From: Acidobacteriota bacterium
GTDB lineage: Bacteria > Acidobacteriota > Terriglobia > Terriglobales > Acidobacteriaceae
Direction of reading: 5' to 3'
Length of the DNA stretch: 64,000 bases
NCBI GenBank assembly: GCA_021791875.1
Contig: JAJYVU010000002.1
Location: forward strand, 39,709 to 103,708
The notes under the pieces are model-generated. The model saw nothing but the letters and a program-made list of their open reading frames with translations, ran no database searches and was not told the DNA's origin. Position numbers and translations under genes: made by a program. How positions within the stretch are numbered: position 1 is the stretch's first letter; each line of letters begins with the position of its first letter. Shown one piece after another: positions 48,815-58,319 of this stretch.

Positions 48815-49300
48815 ATGGCTATCACTCGTTGGGACCCGTTTCGGGATGTATTGGCACTGCAGAACCGCATGAACTCGCTTTTTCAGGACTACACGCGAGG
48901 TGGTGGTGAAGGGGATGTGGTGACGGCTGCATCGTTTGTACCGCCGGTCGATATTTACGAGGACGACCAGAAGATTGTGCTGAAGCTGGAAGTTCCGGGG
49001 ATGAAGCTGGAGGACTTCGACGTGCAGATTGAGAACGACACGCTGAGCGTGCGCGGTGAGCGGAAGTTCGAGAAGGAAGAGAAGGAAGAGAACTTCCACC
49101 GGATTGAGCGGCGGTATGGGAGCTTTTTCCGGTCGTTTGCACTGCCGAACACGGTGGATGCCGGGAAGGTGAGCGCCAGCTATGATGCCGGGGTGCTGAA
49201 GATTGCGCTGGTGAAGCGGGAAGAGTCGAAGCCGAAGCAGATCAAGGTACAGGTAGGCGGGGCGCTATCGAAGGCCGTGGAAGGCAAGACGGCGGCGTAA
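48815..49300 (+). CDS. Small heat-shock protein Hsp20 (alpha-crystallin type)
   Basis: 161 residues from the ATG at 48815 with GGAGGG just upstream; the frame is open further back but starts there lack a site. It holds unfolding proteins in a refoldable state. MAITRWDPFRDVLALQNRMNSLFQDY is the flexible N-terminal arm, then the alpha-crystallin domain FVPPVDIYEDDQKIVLKLEVPGM, RRYGSFFRSFALP and AGVLKIALVKRE. Same strand as clpB, 229 bases upstream, so a protein-rescue pair. Confidence 0.95.
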   Translation: MAITRWDPFRDVLALQNRMNSLFQDYTRGGGEGDVVTAASFVPPVDIYEDDQKIVLKLEVPGMKLEDFDVQIENDTLSVRGERKFEKEEKEENFHRIERRYGSFFRSFALPNTVDAGKVSASYDAGVLKIALVKREESKPKQIKVQVGGALSKAVEGKTAA

Positions 49301-49403
49301 AGGCAGTCGACAGTAGTCAGTTGTCAGTCCCCAGAGTAGAGAGAGTGGATGGGGAATGAGGAGTGAAATCGAGATGGCCAGCGGCTAACGGCCGTGAGTC
49401 CGG

Positions 49404-49431
49404 CAGGGCAGGCAGAAACCGGCCTGCCCTG
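49404..49431 (+). other. 10-bp hairpin upstream of clpB
   Basis: CAGGGCAGGC (49404-49413) and GCCTGCCCTG (49422-49431) with loop AGAAACCG. It lies 99 bases before the clpB start. Could be a weak terminator or a leader structure; there is no T-run. Confidence 0.45.
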
Positions 49432-49529
49432 GAAGGCCGGCTCCGGTGCGAGGTCGCTGGCCTGAAATTTTGCATACGAGATGATTGCGGGCGGCTTCCA
49501 AAGAGATGGAAGGCAATTGAGGAGTGAAC

Positions 49530-52157
49530 ATGGCGATTCGTTGGGACAAGTTTACGGTGAAGTCGCAGGAGGCGGTGCAGGCGGCGAGCCAGATTGCGGG
49601 CGAGCACGGGAACCCGGAGCTGGTGACGCTGCATTTGCTGGCGGCGCTGCTGGCGGACAAGGAAAGCATTGTTGTTCCGGTGCTGGAGAAAGTGGGTGTG
49701 CCGACGGCGCAGTTGCAGGCGAAGGTGCAGGAAGCGCTCGAAAAGCTGCCGAAGGTGAGCGGCGCGTCGGGGCAGCCGGGAATGTCGGCGGCGCTGAACA
49801 AGGTGTTTGAACAGGCATTCAAGGAAGCGGAGAACTTCAAGGACGAGTACGTTTCGACGGAGCATCTGCTTTTGGCGCTGACGCAGCAGAAGAACGATGG
49901 GGCGCAGTTGGTGCTGGCAACGTTTGGGGCGACGCATGACGCGATCTTGAAGAGCCTGACGAGCGTGCGCGGTTCGCAGCGGGTGACGGACCAGAATCCC
50001 GAAGCGAAGTTTCAGGCGCTGGAGAAATATGCCAAGGACCTGACGGAGCTGGCGCGGCGGGGCAAGCTGGATCCGGTGATTGGGCGCGACGAGGAGATCC
50101 GGCGGGTGATCCAGGTGCTGTCGCGGCGGACGAAGAATAACCCGGTGCTGATTGGCGAGCCGGGCGTGGGCAAGACGGCGATTGTGGAGGGTTTGGCGCG
50201 GCGGATTGTGCATGGGGACGTGCCGGAGATTCTGCGTAACAAGCGGGTCATTTCGCTGGATCTGGGTTCGATGCTGGCCGGGGCGAAGTATCGCGGCGAG
50301 TTTGAGGACCGTTTGAAGGCGGTGCTGAAGGAGATTGAGGACTCGCAGGGGCAGATTGTCCTATTTATTGATGAGCTGCATACGCTGGTGGGCGCTGGTG
50401 CGGCGGAGGGCGCGATCGACGCCTCGAACATGCTGAAGCCGGCGCTGGCGCGCGGCGAACTGCGGGCGATTGGCGCGACGACGCTGAATGAATATCGCAA
50501 ATACATTGAGAAGGACGCGGCGCTGGAGCGGCGCTTCCAGATCGTGTTTGTGGGCGAGCCGAACGTGGAGGACACGGTTGCGATTTTGCGCGGTCTGAAG
50601 GAGCGCTACGAGGCGCACCACAAGGTTCGGATCAAGGATTCGGCGATTGTGGCGGCGGCGACGCTGTCGCACCGGTATATTTCGGATCGATTTTTGCCGG
50701 ACAAGGCAATTGACCTGGTGGATGAGGCGGCGGCTTCGCTGGCGATTCAGATCGGGTCAGTGCCGACGGAGATCGACGAGCTGGAACGCGAGGCGACGTC
50801 GCTGGAGATTGAACGGGCGGCGCTGAAGCGGGAGACGGACCAGAACTCAAAAGAGCGGCTGGAAGTGGTGGAGCGCGAACTGGCGGCGCTGAAGGAGCAG
50901 GCGACGGGCCTGCGCGCGCGCTGGCAGAAGGAGCGCGAGGCCATCACGCAACTGAGCGAGCTGAAGAAGCGGATTGAGACGCTGCGCTTTGAGATGGACG
51001 AGGAGACGCGACGCGGCAATCTGGAGCGCGCGGCGCAGCTTCAGTATGGCGAGCTGCCGCGGGCAGAAGCCGAGCTTCAGCGGTTGAATGCGGTGCAGGA
51101 AGGTGCGGAAGGCGGGCAACGCTTGCTGAAGGAAGAAGTGGACGAGGAAGATATTGCGCGCGTGGTGAGCAAGTGGACGGGGATTCCTGTTTCAAAGATG
51201 CTCGAAGGCGAAGTGCAGAAGCTGGTGCAGATGGAAGACCGCCTGCGCGAGCGCGTGGTCGGTCAGGATGAACCGCTGGGCGTGGTGGCGAATGCGATTC
51301 GGCGGTCGCGCGCGGGGCTGAGCGATCCGAAGCGTCCGATTGGTTCGTTTATCTTCCTGGGGCCGACGGGCGTGGGCAAGACGGAGACGGCGCGTGCGCT
51401 GGCGGAGTTCCTGTTTGATGACGAGCAGGCGATGGTTCGCATCGACATGTCGGAATACATGGAGAAGCATGCGGTGGCGCGGCTGATCGGCGCGCCTCCG
51501 GGCTACATCGGCTACGACGAAGGCGGACAGCTGACCGAAGCGGTGCGGCGGAGGCCGTATGCGGTGGTGCTCTTCGACGAGATCGAGAAGGCGCACCCGG
51601 ATGTGTTCAACGCGCTGCTACAGGTGCTCGACGATGGGCGGTTGACGGACAGCAAGGGTCGCACGGTGGACTTCAAGAACACGGTTGTGATCATGACGTC
51701 GAACCTGGGGGCGCAGGCGCTGAACGCGGAGGCGATGAAGGATGAGGCGAGCTTCGATGCGGCGAAGGCGCAGGTGATGGAGATGCTGCGGATGCACTTC
51801 CGGCCGGAGTTTCTGAATCGTGTGGATGACATTGTGATTTTCCGTCCGCTGGGCGAAGAGCAGTTGATGCACATTGTGGATCTACGGCTGGTGGATATGC
51901 AGAAGCTGCTGAAGGATCGTCACATCACGCTGGAGTTGACGGATGCGGCGCGGCATCAGCTGTTCCTGAGCGGGTATGACCGGGCGTATGGAGCGCGTCC
52001 GCTGAAGCGCGCGCTGCAGCGGCTGGTGCAGGACCCGCTGGCGATGAAGATCCTGGATGGAGAAGTGGTGCACGGCGATCATGTGCGCGTGGACGCCGAT
52101 CCGCTGAAGGGGCAGCTTCGGTTTGAAGTGGTAGGGAAAGAAGTGGTGGCGAAGTGA
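49530..52157 (+). CDS. clpB: Disaggregase chaperone ClpB
   Basis: 875 residues from the ATG at 49530 with GAGGAG five bases upstream (a GTG two codons earlier is less suitable). Pulls proteins out of aggregates with DnaK. Clp N domain (1-145), AAA-1 with GEPGVGKT and [18 protein letters not shown], the coiled-coil M domain (about 410-520, [31 protein letters not shown]), AAA-2 with [19 protein letters not shown] and the GYIGYDEGG pore loop. It is ClpB rather than ClpA/C because of the long M domain. Confidence 0.97.
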   Translation: MAIRWDKFTVKSQEAVQAASQIAGEHGNPELVTLHLLAALLADKESIVVPVLEKVGVPTAQLQAKVQEALEKLPKVSGASGQPGMSAALNKVFEQAFKEAENFKDEYVSTEHLLLALTQQKNDGAQLVLATFGATHDAILKSLTSVRGSQRVTDQNPEAKFQALEKYAKDLTELARRGKLDPVIGRDEEIRRVIQVLSRRTKNNPVLIGEPGVGKTAIVEGLARRIVHGDVPEILRNKRVISLDLGSMLAGAKYRGEFEDRLKAVLKEIEDSQGQIVLFIDELHTLVGAGAAEGAIDASNMLKPALARGELRAIGATTLNEYRKYIEKDAALERRFQIVFVGEPNVEDTVAILRGLKERYEAHHKVRIKDSAIVAAATLSHRYISDRFLPDKAIDLVDEAAASLAIQIGSVPTEIDELEREATSLEIERAALKRETDQNSKERLEVVERELAALKEQATGLRARWQKEREAITQLSELKKRIETLRFEMDEETRRGNLERAAQLQYGELPRAEAELQRLNAVQEGAEGGQRLLKEEVDEEDIARVVSKWTGIPVSKMLEGEVQKLVQMEDRLRERVVGQDEPLGVVANAIRRSRAGLSDPKRPIGSFIFLGPTGVGKTETARALAEFLFDDEQAMVRIDMSEYMEKHAVARLIGAPPGYIGYDEGGQLTEAVRRRPYAVVLFDEIEKAHPDVFNALLQVLDDGRLTDSKGRTVDFKNTVVIMTSNLGAQALNAEAMKDEASFDAAKAQVMEMLRMHFRPEFLNRVDDIVIFRPLGEEQLMHIVDLRLVDMQKLLKDRHITLELTDAARHQLFLSGYDRAYGARPLKRALQRLVQDPLAMKILDGEVVHGDHVRVDADPLKGQLRFEVVGKEVVAK

Positions 52158-52337
52158 GACGGTGTCCGTCCTCCGCCTTTGGCGGGGGATGGAGGCCATG
52201 AAAGTTCACTGCAGAGCCTTCGGCTGGGGCAGTGCTGCGCGCTGCTTCCGCTCAGCGATGACCATTCAAGAAAAGAGTAGGGTGACAACTCACAAACAGC
52301 CAGGCTGATATCTGCTGAAGGCTGCAAGACAATGCAG

Positions 52338-52364
52338 GCCTCCCGGAATGACGGGAGGCTTTTT
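52338..52364 (+). terminator. Terminator after clpB
   Basis: GCCTCCCG (52338-52345), loop GAATGA, CGGGAGGC (52352-52359), then TTTTT. Between the clpB stop and this terminator (52158-52337) I see only a CCTCCGCC/GGCGGGGG hairpin near 52172 and no gene. On the other strand the TonB-receptor-like gene ends nine bases further. Confidence 0.9.
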
Positions 52365-52373
52365 GTTTCGTGG

Positions 52374-55310
52374 TCAGAAGGTGAGCTGGGTGGAGAACTG
52401 GAATTCGCGCGCCGGCAATTGATTGCTGATGCCGGTGAGCGGCTGTCCGAACCCGGGGCCGGGCGTGGGGCCGTTGCCGTAGGTACCGCTGTATCCGACA
52501 AAGTTGGCGTGGTTGGTGGCGTTGAAGGCCTCGGCGCGGAGATTGAGCTGGGCGCGAGTGCCGTGAATGGCGAAGTCGCGCTGGATGAAGGGTGAGATGT
52601 CATAGATGGCGCCGCCGAGGCCGGTGTTGCGTCCGACGATGTGACCGTGGATGACGGGCCGATCGGTGGTGGCGCCGGGATCGCCGCTATTAACGGTTCC
52701 CGTGACGTAATTGAAGGGCAGGCCCGAGGCGAGCGTGGCGATGCCGCCGAGGCTGATGCGGAAGGGCGCGGCGTAAACGCCGCTGAGTACGAAGCGATTG
52801 CGCTGGTCGAAGCCGGCGTTGCCGTACTCGGCGCGGTTGGTGAAGTTGGGGTCGTTGGGGTTCTGGCTGGGAACGTCGGGGTCGACGTTGTCGAGGGTGT
52901 GCGACCAGCTGTAGCTGGCGAGCATTGAGGAGCCATTGGCGAACGGGTGGCTGAGATTGACGTCGAGGGCGTCGTAGTTGGCGTAGCCGTCGTTCACGTC
53001 GGTGAGGATGACGCTGTAGGGCGGCTGGGGATCGGTGGGTGTTGTGGGATTGCAGGTCATGTTGTGCTGCTGGTACCAGACGATCCAGTAGGGGCGGGTG
53101 CAGTTGGCCTGCTGCGCGGTGCGGAACTCGCCCTGTGCAGTGCGGATGAAGGGCGCGGGCGAGTCGAGGTCGAGCGGTCGAACGTTGTGGCGGGTCCGCG
53201 AGCCGACGTAATCGAGGCTGAGGACCCAGTGGTGGTAGACCTGCTGCTGGAGACCGAGGATCCACTGGCTCGTGTAGGGGTTGAGCAATCCGGAGGGATA
53301 GCCCTTGAGCGTGGATGTGGGGAAGAAATGGTTGTAGTAACCGGCGCGTCCGGGACGGATGTAGAGGTTGCGCAACGGGACCTGCGCGCCTGCTGGGAAC
53401 GACGGAAGCGGTGCGGCGGAGACACTGGCGGGGAAGCCGACCTGGCCGGGAGCGGCGGTGTAATTGAAGACGCCGGTGGGTCCGGTGAGGGCGTAGTTGG
53501 CCTCAGAGTTGTCGACGACCTGCGAATAGTAGACGCCGAAGCCGCCGCGGAGGACGGTGCGGCCGTGACCGCTGAAGTCGTAATCGAAGCCGAGGCGCGG
53601 GCCGAAGTCGTTGCGGGAGTCGGTGAAGGTCTGCTGTTCGTAACGGAGGCCGAGGTTGAGGGTGAGGCGGTTGCTGACCTCGAAGTCATCCTGGAGGAAA
53701 AGCGCCCAGAGGAAATCGTTGACGGTGTAGACGGCGTTGCCGTAGCTCTGGGTGTAGGTCTGCACGTTGTCAATGTTGTTGAGGTAGGCGGAGCTTTCGC
53801 AGTAGGAGAGGGCCTGAGTGCAGGTTTTGTACTGGAACTGACCGTCATAGATGGGCCCGCCGAATTCTTCTCCGTCACCCCCGGTGTGGGCGGCGATGAG
53901 GCTGGCGCCGAAGCGGAACTGGTGGCGGCCCATGTCCGCGGAAACGACGTCGTTGATGGAGTACTGGTGGTTAAGGAGGAGGGCCTGCTGGGAGGTGCCC
54001 GACATGAAGGTTCCGCCATTTGAGATGGGGACGATGAACTGGGTGCCGTAGATGACGGGATCGAATTCGGTGATGGGAGACGCGAGCTGCATTTGGGCGC
54101 GGAGATCGTTGAGCAGCGCAGGACTGATGACGTAGGTATCGCCGATTTCGGTGGTGTAGGTGCGGCGGCGGAAGGTGCGGGCGACGGAGGGCAGAGTGTC
54201 GCCGCCGATGATGCCTTTGGGGTTGGTGTCGTAGAACATGTCATCGTCTTCGCGGAGGAAGATGCGGTGGCGGGGATTGAATTCGTGGTCGATGCGCAGG
54301 AAGGCGAGGCCGCCGCGGTAGCGACCGATGAAGTTGCCGGGAGCGACGGGCGAGGTGACGGGCGAGGCGCGGTCCTGGGCGCTGTATTCGCCGGAAAGGA
54401 AGAACTGCGTGTGTCCACCGGGCAGGAGGGGTCCGGAGAGCGATGCGGCGCCCTGGGCCAGGGTGTCGTTGGTAATGTCGCTGCCGCTGGTGGCCGTGGT
54501 GTTGTTGAAGCCGGAGAGTTCGGCTTCGGTGGCGGAGGGTCGCCAGAGACCGAGGGCCATGCCGTGGAAGTGATTTGTGCCTGATTTGGTTACGATATTG
54601 ACGACGCTGCCGGCAGAGGCTCCGTACTCGGCGGAGAAGGAATTTTCAAGGATGGTCATCTCCTCGACAGCGGCGACGGGGACATTGCTGAAGATGGTCT
54701 GGCGGCCCCAGCTGTCATTGGCATTGGCGCCATCGACCTCGAACCAAGTCTGGCGGCGTCCGGCGCCGTTGGTGTTGAAGAGGTCCTGATTCATGAAGAT
54801 ATCGCCCTCGTTGATGGCGGGGCGATTGGCGGCGTTGAGCAGCGGGAGATAGGTGATGCGGCGGTTGAGGAGCGGGGTCATTTGGATCTGGCGGGCGGAA
54901 AGGACGTCGCCCATTTGGGGCTCGTCGGTGCGGAGCGAGCCCAACTGGCCGGTGACGGTGATGCGTGTGACGCCGCCTGGGATGGCGAGACGGATGTCCA
55001 CCTGGGCGGCGACACCGCCGACGAGATGGAGCGTGGGGACGGTACCGGCGGCGAATCCGGATGCGGTGGCGTGGATCGTGTAGGCACCGGAGATGGGCAG
55101 GCCGCCGAACTGGAATGTGCCGGCGGAGGTGGTACGCATGTGGCGCACGGAGCCGGTGAGGGTGTTGGCGACGGTGACTTCGGCGTTGGGGATGGCGCGG
55201 CCGTCGGGGTCAAGAACGCGGCCACGGAGGGTCGCAGTGTCCGGTGTTTGCGCCCACGCGACAGAAGCAAGGAGAACAAGGAGAAACAGGCCCCAACACT
55301 TGCGAAGCAT
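52374..55310 (-). CDS. TonB-dependent receptor-like protein with carboxypeptidase-regulatory domain
   Basis: 978 residues from the ATG at 55310 (MLRKCWGLFLLVLLASVAWAQ is the signal peptide); an ATG at 55382 is in frame but gives no signal start. Residues ~27-105 form a CarboxypepD_reg domain (LRGRVLDPDGRAIPNAEVTVANTLTG). The plug region (LLNRRITYLPLL, FEVDGANANDSWG, EMTILENSFSAEYGASAGSVVNIVTKSGTNHFHG) follows. The rest is a beta barrel ending in Phe (FQFSTQLTF). Outer-membrane uptake or anchoring of large substrates, likely oligosaccharides in this setting. Next to the GH31 gene, divergent. Confidence 0.88.
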   Translation of the reverse strand: MLRKCWGLFLLVLLASVAWAQTPDTATLRGRVLDPDGRAIPNAEVTVANTLTGSVRHMRTTSAGTFQFGGLPISGAYTIHATASGFAAGTVPTLHLVGGVAAQVDIRLAIPGGVTRITVTGQLGSLRTDEPQMGDVLSARQIQMTPLLNRRITYLPLLNAANRPAINEGDIFMNQDLFNTNGAGRRQTWFEVDGANANDSWGRQTIFSNVPVAAVEEMTILENSFSAEYGASAGSVVNIVTKSGTNHFHGMALGLWRPSATEAELSGFNNTTATSGSDITNDTLAQGAASLSGPLLPGGHTQFFLSGEYSAQDRASPVTSPVAPGNFIGRYRGGLAFLRIDHEFNPRHRIFLREDDDMFYDTNPKGIIGGDTLPSVARTFRRRTYTTEIGDTYVISPALLNDLRAQMQLASPITEFDPVIYGTQFIVPISNGGTFMSGTSQQALLLNHQYSINDVVSADMGRHQFRFGASLIAAHTGGDGEEFGGPIYDGQFQYKTCTQALSYCESSAYLNNIDNVQTYTQSYGNAVYTVNDFLWALFLQDDFEVSNRLTLNLGLRYEQQTFTDSRNDFGPRLGFDYDFSGHGRTVLRGGFGVYYSQVVDNSEANYALTGPTGVFNYTAAPGQVGFPASVSAAPLPSFPAGAQVPLRNLYIRPGRAGYYNHFFPTSTLKGYPSGLLNPYTSQWILGLQQQVYHHWVLSLDYVGSRTRHNVRPLDLDSPAPFIRTAQGEFRTAQQANCTRPYWIVWYQQHNMTCNPTTPTDPQPPYSVILTDVNDGYANYDALDVNLSHPFANGSSMLASYSWSHTLDNVDPDVPSQNPNDPNFTNRAEYGNAGFDQRNRFVLSGVYAAPFRISLGGIATLASGLPFNYVTGTVNSGDPGATTDRPVIHGHIVGRNTGLGGAIYDISPFIQRDFAIHGTRAQLNLRAEAFNATNHANFVGYSGTYGNGPTPGPGFGQPLTGISNQLPAREFQFSTQLTF

Positions 55311-55477
55311 ACAGAAAAGGGTACCGGACCTGGGCGGGGAATCCGGTGATTTTGAACAAAGTTGCATGCAAAGGAGCGCCATCTGGTGAGATGGACGGAT
55401 TTTGTGGCCGCCAAGTTTCTCGCGGGGTGCGCAAACGGTGGGACGAGCGCAGTAGGATGTGGAGGGAGGATTTGCTC

Positions 55478-58042
55478 GTGAACGGATTGCGTCTGTCGCT
55501 GAAGGTTGGATTCGGGATCGTGATTTGCATGCTGCTGGGGCTGGCGGGGCCGCGCGCCGTGGCGCAATGCCCGCAGATGATGCAGGTGGATGCGGCGCAG
55601 GCGCTGCCTTCAGGGATTGAGATTCACAGCGGACAGGGGATTTTGCGGGTGGTGGCGCTGCGCGACGACGTGCTGCGCTTCACGATGAGCAATACCGGGC
55701 AGATGCCGCCGCATGGGTCCTGGGCGGTGCTTGCGAAGGCGCGGGCGTCGCGGGTGACGGTGACGCCGTTTTCGGGCGCGGACTCGGTCGGGTTCAACAC
55801 GAAGGACCTGATGGTGCGGGTGGCGCGCAAGACGATGGCGATTACGGTGACGAATGCCAACGGCTTTGTGCTGATGCAGAGCGCGTCGCCGGTGGAGTTC
55901 TACAAGAGCGACCAGCATGGCGATACCGGATACACGGTGTGGGAGAAGATGCCGCAGGATGAGCACTTCTTCGGGCTGGGGGACAAGCCTGCTCCGCTGG
56001 ACAGGCGCGGGTGGCAGTTCACGATGTGGAACACGGACCACTACCGGTGGCAGCGGGGGACGGATCCCATTTACAAGGACATTCCTTACTTCATGGGCTT
56101 CCAGAAGGGCACGGCGTATGGGGTTCTGCTGGATAACACGTGGTGGACGACGTTTGACTTTGGCAAGCTGCGGCGGAATGAGTTCAGCTTTGGCGCCGAG
56201 GGAGGGCCGCTGCGGTACTACTTCTTCTACGGGCCGACGCCGAAGCAGGTGGAGCAGGACTATGCGTGGCTGACGGGGACGATTCCGATGCCGCCGAAGT
56301 GGACGCTGGGCTTTCAGCAGTCGCGGTACAGCTATGGAACCGAGGCGAAGGTGCGTGCGATTGCCGACCGGCTGCGGAAGGACAAGATTCCGGCGGATGT
56401 GATTTACATGGACATCGACTACCAGATTCACAACCGGCCGTTCACGGTGGACCCGAAGAAGTTTCCGGATTTTCCGGCATTTGTGAAGGAACTGGAGAAG
56501 AAGGACTTTCACCTGGTGATGATCACGGACCTGCACGTGGCGTATCTGCCGCACAGCAATTACATGCCATTCATGACGGGCGAGGCGGGCGATCACTTCC
56601 TGCATAATCCGAACGGATCGATTTATGTGGGCGATGTGTGGCCGGGGCCGGCGGTGTTTCCTGACTTTACACAGGCGCGCACGCGGAAGTGGTGGGGCGG
56701 GCTGTACAAGCAGTTCTACTCGTATGGGGTGGGTGGTTTCTGGAACGACATGAACGAGCCGTCGGTGTTCAACACACCGACGAAGACGATTCCGCTGGAC
56801 GTGGTGGGGCAGATTGAAGGGCCGGGCTGGAAGACGCGGACGGTGACGCAGCGGGAGATCCACAACATTATGGGCGAGCAGAACTCGCGGGCGACGTTTG
56901 ACGGGTTGCGGGCACTGAAGCCAAACCAGCGGCCGTTTGTACTGACGCGCTCCAGCTACGCAGGCGGGCAGCGGTACGCGGCGACGTGGACGGGAGATAA
57001 TTCCTCGGACTGGAACCAGATGCAACTGAGCACGCCGATGCTGGAGAGCCTTGGGCTGAGCGGCTTTACGATGGTGGGCGACGACATCGGCGGGTTTGCG
57101 GGTTCGCCGCAGATGGATTTGCTGACGAAGTGGATCGAGATGGGCGCGTTCAATCCGATTGACCGCGATCACACGACGAAGGGCTCACACCCGCAGGAAC
57201 CGTGGGTGGGAGGGCCGGCGCAGGAGGCGATCCGGCGGAAGTATATTGAAACGCGCTACCGGCTGTTCCCTTATATCTACACGACGGTGGATTATGCATC
57301 GCGGACGGGGATTCCGCTGATGCGGCCGCTGTTCCTGGATTTTCCGGACGCGATGCCGGACAAGTCTCCGCTGGATGACAGCGTGCCGAACGAGTTTCTG
57401 TTTGGGCCGGACCTGCTGGTGGCTCCGCCGCACTATCCCGATGAAGTGCAGAGCTACAATGTGACGTTTCCGCCGGCGCCCTGGTACAACTTCTGGACCG
57501 GGAAACTGGCGGCGAACGGCGGGTATACGGGAACGCTGGAGAAGACGGTGCTGACGAACCAGACGGTTTCCGGCGGACAGGGACTGCAGACGCTGAAGGT
57601 GAGGCCGACCCTGGCGGTACTGCCCGTCTTTGCGAAGGGCGGATCGGTGATTCCGATGCAGCCGCTGGTGGAGAGCCTGATGCAGACGCCCGTGGGTCCG
57701 CTGACGCTGCGTGTTTATCCGGGGCCGGATTGCCACGGGTCGCTGTATGACGATGACGGCACGACGCTCGACTACAAGCACGGGGATTATCTGCGGGTGC
57801 ATTACGCCTGCGAGGCCGCGCCAGGGAGTCTGACGCTGCACATCAGCGCGCAGGAGGGGAGTTATCCGGCGTGGTGGAAGCAGATCCGGGTGCAGGTGTA
57901 TGGCTGGAAGAGCAGCCATGTGCAGGCGGAGTTGGACGGCCGGCCGGTGAGCGGTGCGAGGTACGATGCCGCGCATGGGATGGTCGAGGTGGTGATTCCG
58001 CAGAATGTGAAGGGTGAGACGCTGACGGTGAAAGCGGAGTAG
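55478..58042 (+). CDS. Exported GH31 alpha-glucosidase/alpha-xylosidase
   Basis: 854 residues from a GTG at 55478 with GGAGG 8 bases upstream; that start gives the signal peptide NGLRLSLKVGFGIVICMLLGLAG...AVAQ. An in-frame ATG at 55457 is possible. GH31: PPKWTLGFQQSRYSYG, YMDIDYQ, FWNDMNEPSVF (catalytic nucleophile Asp), TWTGDNSSDW (acid/base Asp), GGFAG, then a C-terminal beta domain ending with a short DUF5110-like strand. Alpha-glucosidase or alpha-xylosidase cannot be told apart by eye. Faces the TonB-receptor-like gene across a shared 167-base region. Confidence 0.9.
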   Translation: MNGLRLSLKVGFGIVICMLLGLAGPRAVAQCPQMMQVDAAQALPSGIEIHSGQGILRVVALRDDVLRFTMSNTGQMPPHGSWAVLAKARASRVTVTPFSGADSVGFNTKDLMVRVARKTMAITVTNANGFVLMQSASPVEFYKSDQHGDTGYTVWEKMPQDEHFFGLGDKPAPLDRRGWQFTMWNTDHYRWQRGTDPIYKDIPYFMGFQKGTAYGVLLDNTWWTTFDFGKLRRNEFSFGAEGGPLRYYFFYGPTPKQVEQDYAWLTGTIPMPPKWTLGFQQSRYSYGTEAKVRAIADRLRKDKIPADVIYMDIDYQIHNRPFTVDPKKFPDFPAFVKELEKKDFHLVMITDLHVAYLPHSNYMPFMTGEAGDHFLHNPNGSIYVGDVWPGPAVFPDFTQARTRKWWGGLYKQFYSYGVGGFWNDMNEPSVFNTPTKTIPLDVVGQIEGPGWKTRTVTQREIHNIMGEQNSRATFDGLRALKPNQRPFVLTRSSYAGGQRYAATWTGDNSSDWNQMQLSTPMLESLGLSGFTMVGDDIGGFAGSPQMDLLTKWIEMGAFNPIDRDHTTKGSHPQEPWVGGPAQEAIRRKYIETRYRLFPYIYTTVDYASRTGIPLMRPLFLDFPDAMPDKSPLDDSVPNEFLFGPDLLVAPPHYPDEVQSYNVTFPPAPWYNFWTGKLAANGGYTGTLEKTVLTNQTVSGGQGLQTLKVRPTLAVLPVFAKGGSVIPMQPLVESLMQTPVGPLTLRVYPGPDCHGSLYDDDGTTLDYKHGDYLRVHYACEAAPGSLTLHISAQEGSYPAWWKQIRVQVYGWKSSHVQAELDGRPVSGARYDAAHGMVEVVIPQNVKGETLTVKAE

Positions 58043-58056
58043 GGGATGCGCTGCCG

Positions 58057-58176
58057 ATGAGCAGGAAAGCACCCCTGAAGTTCTCACGCAGAGAGATGGT
58101 GGCGGGACTGGGCGCGGCGAGTGCTGCCGCGCTTGTTCCCTCCGGCGCGGTTTGTAAGGCAGGCGCCATCAGGTAG
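58057..58176 (+). pseudogene. Orphan Tat signal peptide, remnant of a lost gene
   Basis: An ATG at 58057 opens 39 codons that read as a twin-arginine signal: MSRKAPLKFSRREMVAGL then GAASAAALVPSGAV, with the SRREM motif, a hydrophobic h-region, and a stop after KAGAIR. No mature domain follows. It starts 14 bases after the GH31 stop. Most likely the 5' end of a deleted or truncated secreted-enzyme gene. Confidence 0.6.
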
Positions 58177-58319
58177 GATGGATGCGCGAATTCTTTAGAA
58201 GCAAGAGATTGTCCGTTTGGCTCTGAGCAAGGGATGCGCGCCGGTTTGCAGGCGCATTCGGCAGGTGTTGTTCAGCGTAATTCGAAGCTCGAAATTTCAT
58301 ATGGGAGGGTTCAAAGAGA

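Noticed and set aside
48815..52157. Heat-shock CIRCE (HrcA) operator before hsp20 or clpB
   Set aside because: No TTAGCACTC-N9-GAGTGCTAA-like repeat found in either gap.
55610..57172. 520-codon minus-strand frame opposite the GH31 gene
   Set aside because: Arg/His/Pro-rich shadow with no recognisable motif; the GH31 frame is clearly the real one.
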